Positions 52,401-64,000 of a stretch of DNA of 64,000 nt are shown one piece after another (positions within the stretch are counted from its first letter, which is position 1; every line of letters begins with the position of its first letter). Location: NCBI RefSeq assembly GCF_022539665.2, contig NC_081337.1:5866679-5930678 (forward strand), given 5' to 3'. Under the pieces are notes generated by a model, which did not search any database, had not been told where the DNA came from, and saw only the letters and a list, made by a program, of their open reading frames with translations. Both the position numbers and the translations under genes were made by a program. This stretch comes from Daphnia carinata (taxonomy: Eukaryota > Arthropoda > Branchiopoda > Diplostraca > Daphniidae).

Positions 52401-55400
52401 TTCTCTGTTTTTTTTTTTTTTTTAAATAGCCACCTTTTTAACCTGTAGGTTGTTCGCTGTTTAGTTCAAAAACACAAACTGTTGTAGAACCCCCCCCCCA
52501 TAGTAATCTAACGGATGTAAGCAAGCGAACGCAGGTTGTCATTAAAAAATAAAAGTATTCGTCAGGTATTTAATGGAAAGAGTAAGTACTACGTAGTTCA
52601 TCACGGCGGGGGCGTTCCTTAGGTTGTGTAAAAAAAAAAATGCGGTGAGAATGCTTGGAATGTCGTGTAAAAATGTTTGGTTGGTAAGGGGAAAAAGGAA
52701 AAATATATAAACGGCCGCGGAACCATATCAAACCGTTTGATTTATTGCGAGGCGCCAACGAATAAGATGCGCCTTTCCAAAAGCTCTCAATCATCGCGTC
52801 TATACGGTGCGCATGATCGAGTGGCACTCGCTTCGTACATTTGAAGATAATTTCATTCGATTTTTTTGTTTTGTTTTGTTCTTTTCTTCCTGCCCTCCCC
52901 CACTTGATTTTGCCCTTATCCTTATGACTATTGTCTTATACGGTAATAATGTATAAACCACCCCAAAGCCAATGGGGGGTAGAACACAACCTTGATTTAT
53001 ATTGACGTGAACCGCTCAGAGTCAATCACAAGGATATATTCTAAGAGGATATTTTCTTCTTTTTTTTTTTTTTACCTATTCTCTTATATGTGGATTATTA
53101 AAGAGTCTGGCAGTCTAGCCGACGGAGTCAGCGGGAGGCTTGGAACTGCAAGCGGAAGAAAAAAAGAAAGGGGGACTGCCTTTGCGTATATAGTAAACTA
53201 TAATCTAACCAGATGATACAGTCAACAAGGTACACACGTAGATAAAGACAGAAAAACAAAAAAGGGGGAGTACAAAAAAAAAAAAAAAAAAAAAAGAATT
53301 TTTTTTTTTTCCAAACCCCCGTTGTTACTACAACAACCCCCCATCTCTCTCTTTTGAAGACTTGTGAATTCATTTCAGAACCCTTGGCCCACCAAGAAAA
53401 CAAGAGGAATGTGTGCTCCATTAACATGGCTATTTTCTTCTTATTTAATTAAGCCAAGGGCTCACACACAAAAACAGTGTGTACAAGACTACCCCCTCGA
53501 TGTCGGCTGGTGAGTGGAACAAGACACGCTACTCTATGCTGGGTTGAGTTATCGAAGAGAGAGAGAGAGAGGAACAGTGTTAAGTATCGGAATATTGGGG
53601 ATGAAAAAAAAAAAAGGACTTTTGGCCGACATGTGTTGACCTCTAAATATGACCTCTTTTCTTTTTTTTTCAAAGCTGCAGCAGATGTTGGGTCCCCATG
53701 GCCGGAATTCTGTTTGGCCGGACACCAAGACGTAGACACGCGTCCGGCACATAACTTCCGTCATAAAAGCTTTCTATATGGCGTTATGATAATCAAGCCT
53801 CTTGTGTTGCTAACAAGTACGATGAGAACGCAGTAGCATATATTATACAAGCACTTATTTTTCTTCATATGCGCGATACCTTCCTTCTTTTGGAAATGAA
53901 GCAACGTTGACAGATACACACGAACATTGGCGATTTCGATTTAAAAAAAAAAAAAACATTTTAAGCTGTACACAATAATCAGGCCATTGCATCGACAGAT
54001 TGCGATTTTCTGCCCAGCTCTCTTCTTTTCTTTTTCGCTATGCAAACGAGAAAAAATCGCCAATCATTCCACTTTGTGGTGCGTGTGACGAAGATGTCAG
54101 CGTGTCACGCTATTTTTAGCGGAGTGGGGGGAGCATAGAAAAAAAAAAAACCTTACGCATGCAAGAAAATTGTTCATGGTGAGCAGAAACGCATAATAAT
54201 CCAAAGACCTCGTTTCTTATTATTTAAAAAAAAAAGGGGTTCCAGCGAAAGAGTTGGGAGGGGGAGGGGTGTATAGTGTTAATTGGATTGCAACTCGTTT
54301 TTCAGGAGGATCGGGAGTGAGAGAGACACCAAACGCGTAAGACCCCTTCCGGATCGAGTTTCACCGTCCATATCGACTCTTTTGTCTTTTTTTTTTTTTT
54401 TTTTACGTTTGGGTTTGAGGGGGACGACATGTAAGCATCGCACTATTCCTTTTGTTTTATACACACATACGTACTTCATCATCTTTTTTTTCTTTTCCAC
54501 CCTTTGCCAACCCTTTTTTAAATAATGCGTCTTTGACGAAGTCCCTCATCATCTTTCGCATAGCTGCTAAGTTCCCTTTTTTCTTTTTTATAAATACACA
54601 CACATACGCCAAAGAGATGAAGAGACTTTCTTTTTAAAAAACAAAACAGAAAATGTGCGTATCCCTTAGAAAAAAAGATCCACGTCATGGCGCAATTCCG
54701 TTCGAGTGCAGAGAAACAAAAGAATTTGACGTGCATCATATCTGCGCACATCTCCAACGGTTTTCTCCTTCCTTCCTCTTTTTTTTTTTCTTATCGATAT
54801 TATTGGTATGTACACACACTGTACTTGGCTTTATTCGAAGAGATAAAAAAAAAAAAGGTGCGAATTGCATACATTCGAAATGAATCATTCAAATTATCCC
54901 TTGTGTGTCGAGGGAAAGAAAAAAATAGGGGCGTTTTCCTTTGCGAGTTTGATTCTTTGTTGACACGTTCACGTCTCTCGGGGGCTTCATTTCCGTCGGT
55001 TGAGAACGAAATGACATCACTTGAACATTGTCAGTGGAAGAGGTGAAAAAGATTTTCTACCGATGTATTTTTGGCCAAATTGGATTCGGTTATTTCTGGT
55101 TCGATGAAACAGACGTTCGACCCCTTTTTTTTTCTCTAATTCTAAAGGTGATTCAGGTCAACGGATTACAAGTTTAAAAAAGAAAAGGGGGAAAGTCCTC
55201 TTCGTACTTTGTGTACATTATACCCTTGAAGATGGACAAGAAAAGTAAAAGAGAGGGTCCAAAACAGACATGTCGCCATGTGATGACATATCGATTAAAG
55301 TCTGCATCAAATGCGAGAAAGCGGAAGTCCGACGGAAGTCATATCCCGGAATCGTGCCCCGTTTTCCGCAAAACCTTTCGTTAGCCATAACAAACCCGAC

Positions 55401-56028
55401 TGAAATTTCTTATTTGCGGTTCAGTGATTGAATCAACACGCACAAAGCAAAAATGCCCCGTAAAAGGGCACACTTCCTTCGCTATTTTTTTTTTAAGCGG
55501 AAGAACAAGTTGGAAGGCAGGATGATGGACTATTCTAAACACACAGCGACATGTTTCGTCCAGTCTGCTAAGAGAAACGAATACCAACATGTGTACGTCT
55601 CTGTTTGGCCGACCGGAAACTAGACTTTTTGATGAGCTCAGACAAGGATGAAAAGGGTTTGTTTTTTTGAAGCTCAATATTTGAACAAACATTGCAGTGG
55701 GCCGGCTGTGTGTGGGGCAGACACCTATGAGTTCATCTTTCTCCTCTCACATCCTCCGCTTTTTTTGTTTTGCTATCTAGCGGCTATTATTCCTGTGCAA
55801 ACACAGTCGGGGTAAAAGCTGAGGTCATCCGACACCTACAGTTGTGTGCAATTTTTTTCGAATCGGCATTCATTCAAGCGGTGCTTTATTATTCACACCC
55901 ATTGGAAAAAAGCTCATCGCCTATTCATTTATACCTTTCTTTTATGTATGGACGTGTCGCCCGACAGATGGTCTATAACTATAATGGAATTACACGAACA
56001 ATCAACAAGCAAAGGAGGGGAATGGTGG

Positions 56029-56063
<35 letters not shown>

Positions 56064-56795
56064 GCTTCTTTTTTCGCTGTTTAATTCTTTCTTTTATTTT
56101 GTTAGTGTCTGTGTCGAATGTGCAAAAGCACTTTACTGGAATCGCCATTTGAGGTTGAGTGATGATAGCCCTCACAAGCAACACGACCGCCATAAAATAA
56201 AATAAAGGACGCACGGGCAAAGAGAGAGGGAGGGAAAAAAAAAAAGAAAAAATATTGTACACACTAAGTTATTTTAATGGGCCTCGGCAACTCCTCCCTG
56301 CAGAGAGAAGACATTGAAAAAGAAAAAAAAGGAAGAGAGGAATGAAAAGAAACGACAGGTCTCCTCGTAGACAACAAATTGAAATCAATCAAAACGCAAT
56401 TCACGTGAATTTTGCTTAGATTCGTGAGTTTTTTTTTTTTTTTATATTCACGATGGAGTCGTCAAAATGTCGCAGTCTGTCATCTTCTTTTTAACGCAGA
56501 CGGCGAACACGAGTATTTACAAGAAAAGCGTGTGAGATCGTTGGGTTTTCTAGCGAAAAAAAAAAAAAAAGGAAACAATTTCCAGAAAATTGCAAGGTAA
56601 TGCTGGTGAATTACCGACGAGACAAAGAATATAAGAAACAAACACACACACAAAAAAAAAAAAAACGTGTTACGAACTTGTGAGACTCGTGACGGATAAC
56701 CCCTTAAAAAAATAAATCCAAAATGAAAAGAAATCACCTTTTTTTTTCACACGTCAAAAAGGGTTAAAATATTTTCGGTTTATCTTGTGGAAACG

Positions 56796-56822
56796 AAAAA
56801 AAAAAAAAAAAAAAAAAAAAAA
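56796..56822. repeat. Poly-A run of 27 bases
   Basis: Uninterrupted A run upstream of ephrin. Confidence 0.95.
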
Positions 56823-58810
56823 CGAAGATGAAGTTTATGGATGAAAAAACAGGAACCCGATTGAAGCTGAAGAATCTGGAATGCGTGTTCTGACGGTGTA
56901 CATTACTCAACTTCATCCATCATTTCTTGGCCCATAACCTAGAGGTGACACGACACACGGGCAACTTGAACAAAATGCTTTTCGAATTTTATACCTTGAA
57001 AAGTTAAGATTGTAGCGTCTACGGTGCCCCCCCCCCCCTCCCCATCACCTGTTTTAAATACCAGAAAACGAGTTGCAGAAACCCACGAGAAATTGTTTTC
57101 AACTCAAATCTCGTCTGCGTTACTTAAAAACCCTTAAAAAAAAAAAAAAAAAAAAAGAAGAAGACGCATAATCATGCGAAAAAAATTCCGATTATTTTCG
57201 CCGGGAGGAAGATAAGACCATCAACAATCAAAAATTCACCAGAGGATAGTAGTTCTTTTTTTTTTTTTTTCTTGCCGTACAAAAAAATTTACATTACCCA
57301 ATGTTTTATTGGTATGTCGATAAAAATAATAATCTATTGACGCCCATCGCGTTTTTTCCAATACTTTTTTCTTTTTTTTTTTATTCTATTGGTTTAATCA
57401 TTACACCATCTTCTCCGGGGCTATGACAGAATACAACAACAAAGTCCCAAGAAAATTTCATTTCACACACACAAAATTATTTTTTTTTTTTTTTTTTTTT
57501 TCTTTTACAGAAAATCTCCTGCATCCAGCATCCTTCTACGAACGGACCTTTCTGGTAGATGATGAAAGGATGCGAGTCGAAACGCATTTTCCCACCGATA
57601 GTTCTTTTAAACAGTAACGGATAATAATTGTCGGCTGTACCTCTCCTTGCTTTTTACGATCGAAACAAAAAAAAAAACAACAACTAAGAAAGAAACTGTA
57701 TAAGACATAAGCCCATACGGCCCGCCTCTCTGGGATGTAATCATCGCTACAGACGTACACATAGTGAGGGTCAAAAAGTATCTACGTCTTTTTGAAAAAA
57801 AAAAAAGAAAAAAAAAGAGAGACGCTGGTGGTACGAGGAATGCGCACGATTTTCTCCACACAAGAGACGGTTGGTTCTTTCTTTTCTCGAGAGATTGGAG
57901 CCGCAGCTTTTCCGAGAGGAACCCTTTCTTTTGATATATATATATTCACCATATATATCTCAGCTTGATCAATTGCGGTTGGTTTCTCAGAAGAAAGAAG
58001 AGTGACCATCTTGTTATCTCGTTTTCGAGCTGCATCGAGCAGCCGATCCCCAACGGGAAAATGACCCACCGACTACATCGCAACATCAGCGTTTTTCTTT
58101 TTTTCTCGAGACGAAAAAAAAAAAAAAAAAAAAATAAAATATAAAACGACGCGACTGGAATGATTTCGCGCATCCTAATTTTTTTATCCCTACGGGGCTC
58201 GTTCTTGCGTATTTTTGCATAATGCAAAACACATTGGAATTGCCTTTCGTTTGATTTCCTTTTACAAATAAAAACAAAACAAAATCCTATCGGTGCACTC
58301 AACTACCGCGCTCTATAATGTCAGAGTAGCGGGGAGGAGACGGCAAAGAGCATCATACGTCACCCTTTCGAGAAGTGGAGGAACATACATAAGACAAAAA
58401 CAAAACAAAAAAAAAATCTCTAGAAAATCAATCTCTTCTTCTTTCGATCCTTTATGTTTGGCTTCTTTACACGTACAGCAGCGCATTCCGTATCAATTGC
58501 GATATGCCCGCGAGTCACTCGAATTGGCGGTCGGCGCTAGACACGCAACAAAGCGAGACGGTAAAAATCACGCAGACTAGCGCTACACAATTGGATGAAG
58601 GCAAATGGTGCGCGGATAAATTGGCCCTTTTTTTCACCACACGAAGCGTATAGATGTGATCGTCCGGGGCACATCGATCGGGCTAACATTTTTCTTTTGT
58701 TTCAAAAGCAAACAATTCCCAAGATGAAGAATTCAAGCCAGATGACTATAGATCATTGTCTGGTAATCGTGATTTGCACGAGATCCTTTGCACACTGCGG
58801 GTTTGAATAC

Positions 58811-58842
58811 ACACACAGACACACACACAGACACACACACAC
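58811..58842. repeat. (CA)n microsatellite with regular CAGA interruptions
   Basis: ACACACAGAC units repeat through this stretch. Confidence 0.85.
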
Positions 58843-60996
58843 AGATGCGTGCGTGGTCGTCCCCCATCCCGCGTGAGATTGTCCGGTAGCAGCTTCGGCT
58901 CAGTACCGCCATTATGAGGCGGTTATAGGGCATTACGATCTAGCAATCATGATGCGCTATCGATGCGTTTTGATGAGAATGATTTAAAGAGAAAAATAGC
59001 GGGGCACAGTGAATATGATGATGATGTGCGTGAGAAAACAAAGAAAAAAAGAAACAACTCGCGTTGGTTGCGGCAGTGGGAAGCCGACCAGGAAATCGCA
59101 TCATTGATGAATTCGATTCAGGTATATATTCTCTGTCTGGAGGGGCGCTCCTTAATTTTTCCTCATTCGTCTCGTCGTATAAGTATTGCGTTCTGCCCGA
59201 TAATCATTGCTCCCCGCACCTCAAACCTCGCTGTACCACAGGGTAATCTTTTTTTTTTTTTTTCCACCTTTAATTGGCCGAGTGCTTTATTATAATGGCA
59301 GATGATGGCTCTGATGATGAGGTGGGAAGCTATCGCTGTGTTTTGCCTTTTTTTTTTTTTTTTCTTTGAAATTCTTCGACAACGTAGACAAGAAGGAGAG
59401 GGGGTGGAGAAGCTTATAATTCAATAGTGCACGTGATTTGAAAGTTTTCTTTTTTTTACGTATGTACATGGCCGCACTTGATGAGCTTTGGTTTTCTTCA
59501 TTCTTTGTCTTTTCGTTCTTCGGATAAGATCCATCAGCCAAATGGGTGTTGTTCTTTTTTTTTTTTTTTCTTTTTTTTCTTTCTTTTTCCCTCCTATATC
59601 TAGAAGTATTTTTTTTCGGCTTTCTTCTCTGTGTTACGTACGTGTTTCGTCTTGACTTCACAGTCCTTTCGAAGAGAGATTGTCGGCCCAAGTAGAAGAC
59701 GAATAGAAAGGGGGCCAGAGGATTGCGACGATGTGGCTCGAAAGAAGAAGAGAGGGGCTTCTAAAACAGTTGCATGGCTGACTGCTGAGGCTTTACATAC
59801 AAGCCAAAACGCGCGGTCAGAGCCCACAAGAGATAAGCATATAATTTCGAGGGATGTCGCCGCTGTAAAATCGTGACTGGAAAATGAAGAAACGAGAAAA
59901 TAAACCCAACGACGAGGCACAAGGGGAAAAGAAAGAAAAAGGGGGGCGATGAGACGGAGTCGAAGAAATGAGACGAAGAAGCCAATCCATAGATGGGCAG
60001 GAAACTGGCAACGTACCACAGCCGCAATGCAACAGATAAACCAAGGTCTCGTGACACAGAAAAAAAAAAAAAAAAAAAAAAAAATCAAAGAAACAAGAAC
60101 AAATGGCTGCCTCTGGATGGACCCTACGACTGCAAGCTTCTTGTCAACGGCCTCTTCAATCATTTAAAGATGAGCATTGTCCCTCTCGTTAATCAAAACT
60201 TACACACAGAGGCATTCCCCCCCCCTTCTTTTTTCAACAAGGAAAAGAAATGTTATCACGAACGATCATCAAAAATACGGTGTGTTCCAAACCCAAATCA
60301 AGCGAACTGTGAACGTAGATTCTTACATACATTAAAACCTCTCAGCTATTTTTAATAATATAAAAATAAAAAAATAAAATACCAAACAACCAGCAAAACA
60401 AAAGACATCTCGTGGAAGCTGTCGCCCGTTTTTAAAGCGAAAGCCAAGAAAGATTTGAATGTCTTGGCTGCGCAAGTCGCACGTGAAAGAATGCAAGATA
60501 AACGGGACGAGGCTTTTCTTTCGGTGAGTGCTCAGCCCCAACGTTTGAAACGAATAAATCATGCGCACAGTTCATCACCCATCGAGCGAAATAAAAAATA
60601 AAAATCTCAACAGCAAAAATGGAAGAAAAAAAAAAAAAAATAAAAAAAAATAAAAAATAAACGAAGGTGAGTTGTTTCATTCTTTAAAGTTCTTCTTCCC
60701 CTCGATTGATACACTCGGCGATAACAATGAGATTCTTCTTGTTTTTCCTTCTTTTGCCCTTCTTTGATTGTTATTTTCAAGCCGAGACTTCGATACCGTT
60801 CGGCAGTTTTGATTTCACCCTCCTCACGTTCGATAATAATGAACGTGACTTTACAGTCCTTGGCAGTAGAAAATCCAATCAATAGAACTCTCTTTCAAAA
60901 TGTTGGAAAGAGAGAGAGAGTGTGTTATAGCTAAGTCAGATGATGATCGAAAGGGAGCTCAAGACAATGGTGCCGTATCACGTTTGGAGTATTATT

Positions 60997-61023
60997 TGTG
61001 TGTGTGTGTGTGTGTGTGTGTGT
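60997..61023. repeat. (TG)n microsatellite
   Basis: About 13 uninterrupted TG units. Confidence 0.95.
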
Positions 61024-61895
61024 AGCGGGGTAGGTTACTACCCACTTACCACACGACTTCTTCTGCTTCTATCCTGTGGGAAACGCAACGAAGAAAATAG
61101 GTGGGAGTGAGGCAACACTTGCCGAATTCACGCTGAGCCCCCGGAATAAAACAAAACAGAACGAAAATAAACCCAAAAACAAAAAATCATCTCCCTCCCA
61201 TTTGTTATTCTCACCTCGCCGAAATATTGGAAACCTGGAACCATCACGCTGCGATACCATCAACGATTTTGTTGCTCAGCTATATCTCTATCCCCCTCAA
61301 CACTCAATTTCCCGATGAATACATTTTGTATGTATAGCACAAAAACGAAACAAGCGGCTGGCCACCGCAATCGACACAAAATATTTCACACGCTCATCTG
61401 AAATGTCTCAACTTCTTGCGGAGCCTCAACAGACACGAACGCGTACGTACGTTGCGTCGCCATTTCGACATGAAAATCGACACAGTTGGAAACGGAAAAT
61501 TCCTTCCAATTTTTTTTTTTTTTTTCAAATCGTTTTTGTCTCTTCAAAAGAAGATGAGAGAGAAAAAAACAAAAAACAAGTGATTTTCCATTTTCCTTTG
61601 GCAAAGGGGCGCTGGAATCACCTGGGCAGAGCCATCAGCATATCGAAATGGTATTATCCGAAAAGCTTTCTATATAGGAACCGACACACACACCATCAGC
61701 ACCACCATCTCTTGGGCTGCCGGAGTCGCGCGGCCGCCGCCATCAACGCGGACCCTGCGCGCTTCGGATTTCAACGCCTCGTCATGGTGTTCCCGTGGTG
61801 TGGACGGCGCGCCACCAGGTCGCAGCGTGATGGCCACCATACTGTGAATTTCGCCTCTCTTTCTCTCGTTCGAAAGGAGCCGAAGAACGAAGTAT

Positions 61896-61917
61896 AAAAA
61901 AAAAAAAAAAAAAAACG

Positions 61918-61950
<33 letters not shown>
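61896..61950. repeat. Two adjacent poly-A runs (20 and 33 bases)
   Basis: The two A runs are separated only by CG. They follow directly after the GC-rich patch. Confidence 0.95.
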
Positions 61951-61952
<2 letters not shown>

Positions 61953-62658
61953 GACAAAATATCTTTTTCCACGGCGATCCTTTTGTACGATTATGATAAT
62001 ACATCAAAATGCAATCCGCGTACGATTCGAATTGATGGGGAAGACAGAGAAAGTGTATAGGCTTTCCACACCATATCCTCCCGATTTTTTATTTTTTATT
62101 TTTTTCCAAAAATAATCAATGCAAAAATGGCTCCGTTCTCAACTGCCAACAGCTCTTCTATTGATGAAGTCGGAGAAACCAGTAACCACATGATTTATCA
62201 AGTTCCGAAAATAAAAATGGGAGTGAATATATTAACGAGGGAGAAGAAATCCGTGGGAAACCGTGTTGAGAGGCGCCAAACGTGTCAGGTCCCCAACGGA
62301 GAGCCCAAAAGACGTGAGACATCAGACAGGGGGGAGGCAAAAGCAAAAGCAAAAAAAAAAAAAAAAGGTGTGGATTTCTTTGCCGAGTATTTTTCATTCT
62401 TTTTTTTCTACACGTCAATCAAAGTGACAAAGTTGAACAACTTTTGGTTATGTTTTGTTTTCACCCAATCTACATACGTGTGTACACACACGGAGACAAG
62501 ACAACAAACACGCGGCTCCTCCCAACAACCCCAAGGTGAGCGCATGAATGAAAGGGGGTGGAGCGAGCAGGTAGACGACGAGCCAATTGTCAAACGTTGA
62601 CTTGGGCGTGGAGACGCAGACGAAACAAACCTGTAATCAACGTCGGTACAACAATATG

Positions 62659-62691
<33 letters not shown>
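62659..62691. repeat. Poly-A run of 33 bases
   Basis: Uninterrupted A run, level with the second run at 61918-61950 as the longest in the window. Confidence 0.95.
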
Positions 62692-62694
<3 letters not shown>

Positions 62695-64000
62695 AAACTG
62701 GCTCCGGGACCAAAAGTTATCCAATGACATTTGATATCAAGGTCTGATAATTGCAAAAATATTAAAAATAAATGAGGGGGATTAAAGATCCGTATACGAA
62801 TCAAAAGCATCAGAAACCTGAAGTTTAACATTGGAGAGGAATTTAAGGCGATGCCAAAACCCAGAGGCTCTTGATTAGAAAATTGGGGAGCAAGAAAAAA
62901 AGTATAACTTCAAACGTTCCCTGAATTATTCCCAAACGTTCCCTTGGACTGGTCTTTGATTTATCGAGACAGGTGACTGCTTTATGCAATTCAACACCTG
63001 CACTTAATGTCTTGTAAACATAAAATAGTGGAGCTACACCGGGGCACCAACAATCACCGCTCCACGCCCTACATATTTATATCTACACACGTCCTTTTTG
63101 CCTGCCTTCCGCGTGACCGCAGCGCACCATCATCGCGTCCGACAGGTTATTTCCGGTACGCGTTCAGAGGGGGGGAAAGCGCGACAATAACAACGCCGTC
63201 AAGAGCTGCAGAAAAGAAAAACAAGACCCACCAACAAAAAAAAAAGAAGAAAAACGAGTTCTTGCATCTAATTTGTTGTTTTGTTTCTCTGATTCTCTCG
63301 TTTTACCTGAACATAACAGTCGTATTTTATTTTTTTTCTTTTCTTTGGCGATGGGATTGCCCCTGTTTAATAGCCTCATGAAAGTCACTACATCAAAAAA
63401 TTGTAATTATTATCTCAACTCAGATAATAATACATTTTTTTTTTTTTTTTTTTGGTTCCGTAAAAGTCGCTGGGGAAATTTAGGGCGCTGACAACAAAGC
63501 GTCGTCAAAATGATTTAGTATATCCAACTCGCATAATTGCCCGATACACAAGTGGAGGACTAATAAACTCAAGCCAAACGAGCTGAACAGACCCGCCAAG
63601 AACGATCGCACTGGCATTTTTTTTTTCCAAAACGGACAAGTCTCTTTTCTCTTCCAGTTTGTTTTTTTGTTTTTTTTTTCAAACAAATTATTATGTTAGT
63701 CTTTGCAACTGAATTGATTTTCTTTTTTGGCGCAGCAGCAGGGGCATAATATTGACCTACGTGAGTTTGTTAGCGTTTTTTTTTTTTTTTTTTTTTTTGC
63801 GTTCTCAAGCGTTGCTGAAGTTTACATTCTTCTATTTGGGAGGATGGCGATCGAGTGTCCCGCTGGCTCAGCTAATTGGGCTGCCGTAGTGTGTGTTAAG
63901 TGGTGCCAACCCCCCGACGGTCGTGACCGATCATGTTTCCAATCATTCCCCCCCGTGTGCACCGCTGATGGGGCAGCAGATCGGCTAGCAAATACACACA

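Larger units (their letters stand above)
42640..64000. other. 21-kb region upstream of ephrin with no recognisable gene
   Basis: The interval should include the ephrin promoter, 5' UTR and possibly 5' non-coding exons. I scanned the open frames on both strands. They are dominated by poly-Phe, poly-Lys, poly-Pro or poly-Gly from homopolymers and show no domain I know. The sequence has the same run-rich character as ephrin intron 1. A local GC-rich patch at about 61,715-61,830 stands out. Confidence 0.6.

Noticed and set aside
59600-60163. 187-codon minus-strand frame and an 81-codon plus-strand frame overlapping it
   Set aside because: The minus frame is rich in Phe/Ser from poly-T stretches. 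The plus frame reads Arg/Ser-rich with no known domain. Neither has convincing exon borders.

Overview
The window reads as nuclear DNA from an arthropod, most likely a branchiopod crustacean close to Daphnia. The evidence is compact genes with mostly 60-110 bp GT-AG introns, animal-type proteins (Csk kinase, ephrin, SRD5A3, U5 snRNP Dim1, multi-Tudor protein), and very microsatellite- and homopolymer-rich spacers. The species call is inference. All gene models were built by hand from reading frame, splice sites and family recognition.

Layout. 1-2675 (+): 3' part of a multi-Tudor protein gene, cut by the window edge. 3603-5646 (-): an eight-exon C-terminal Src kinase (Csk) gene, tail to tail with the Tudor gene, encoding SH2 plus kinase but no SH3. 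6272-6840 (-): a three-exon gene for the 142-residue U5 snRNP protein Dim1/TXNL4A. 7505-8784 (+): a six-exon SRD5A3 (polyprenol reductase) gene, head to head with TXNL4A across 664 bp. 9058-13979: a tandem array of about 14 copies of a 341-bp unit that contains a foldback sequence and ends in altered units. 14481-16494 (+): a nine-exon gene for a membrane-anchored conserved protein of unknown function.

From about 16.6 kb to the window end the composition changes to dense poly-A/T, poly-C/G and dinucleotide runs. The only gene I can support there is an ephrin on the minus strand. Its 5' coding exon is at 42383-42639 and its four remaining exons are at 23312-24441, so its first intron is about 17.9 kb. 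It is predicted to be GPI-anchored. The 21 kb upstream of its coding start holds no gene I can recognise.

Functional links. The left 17 kb is a set of unrelated compact genes: germline small-RNA scaffold, Src-family control, splicing, and dolichol synthesis. Ephrin and Csk both belong to tyrosine-kinase signalling but are not otherwise linked here. The most unusual non-genic element is the 341-bp foldback array. The most unusual protein feature is the SH3-less Csk, whose start is fixed by an in-frame stop directly upstream.
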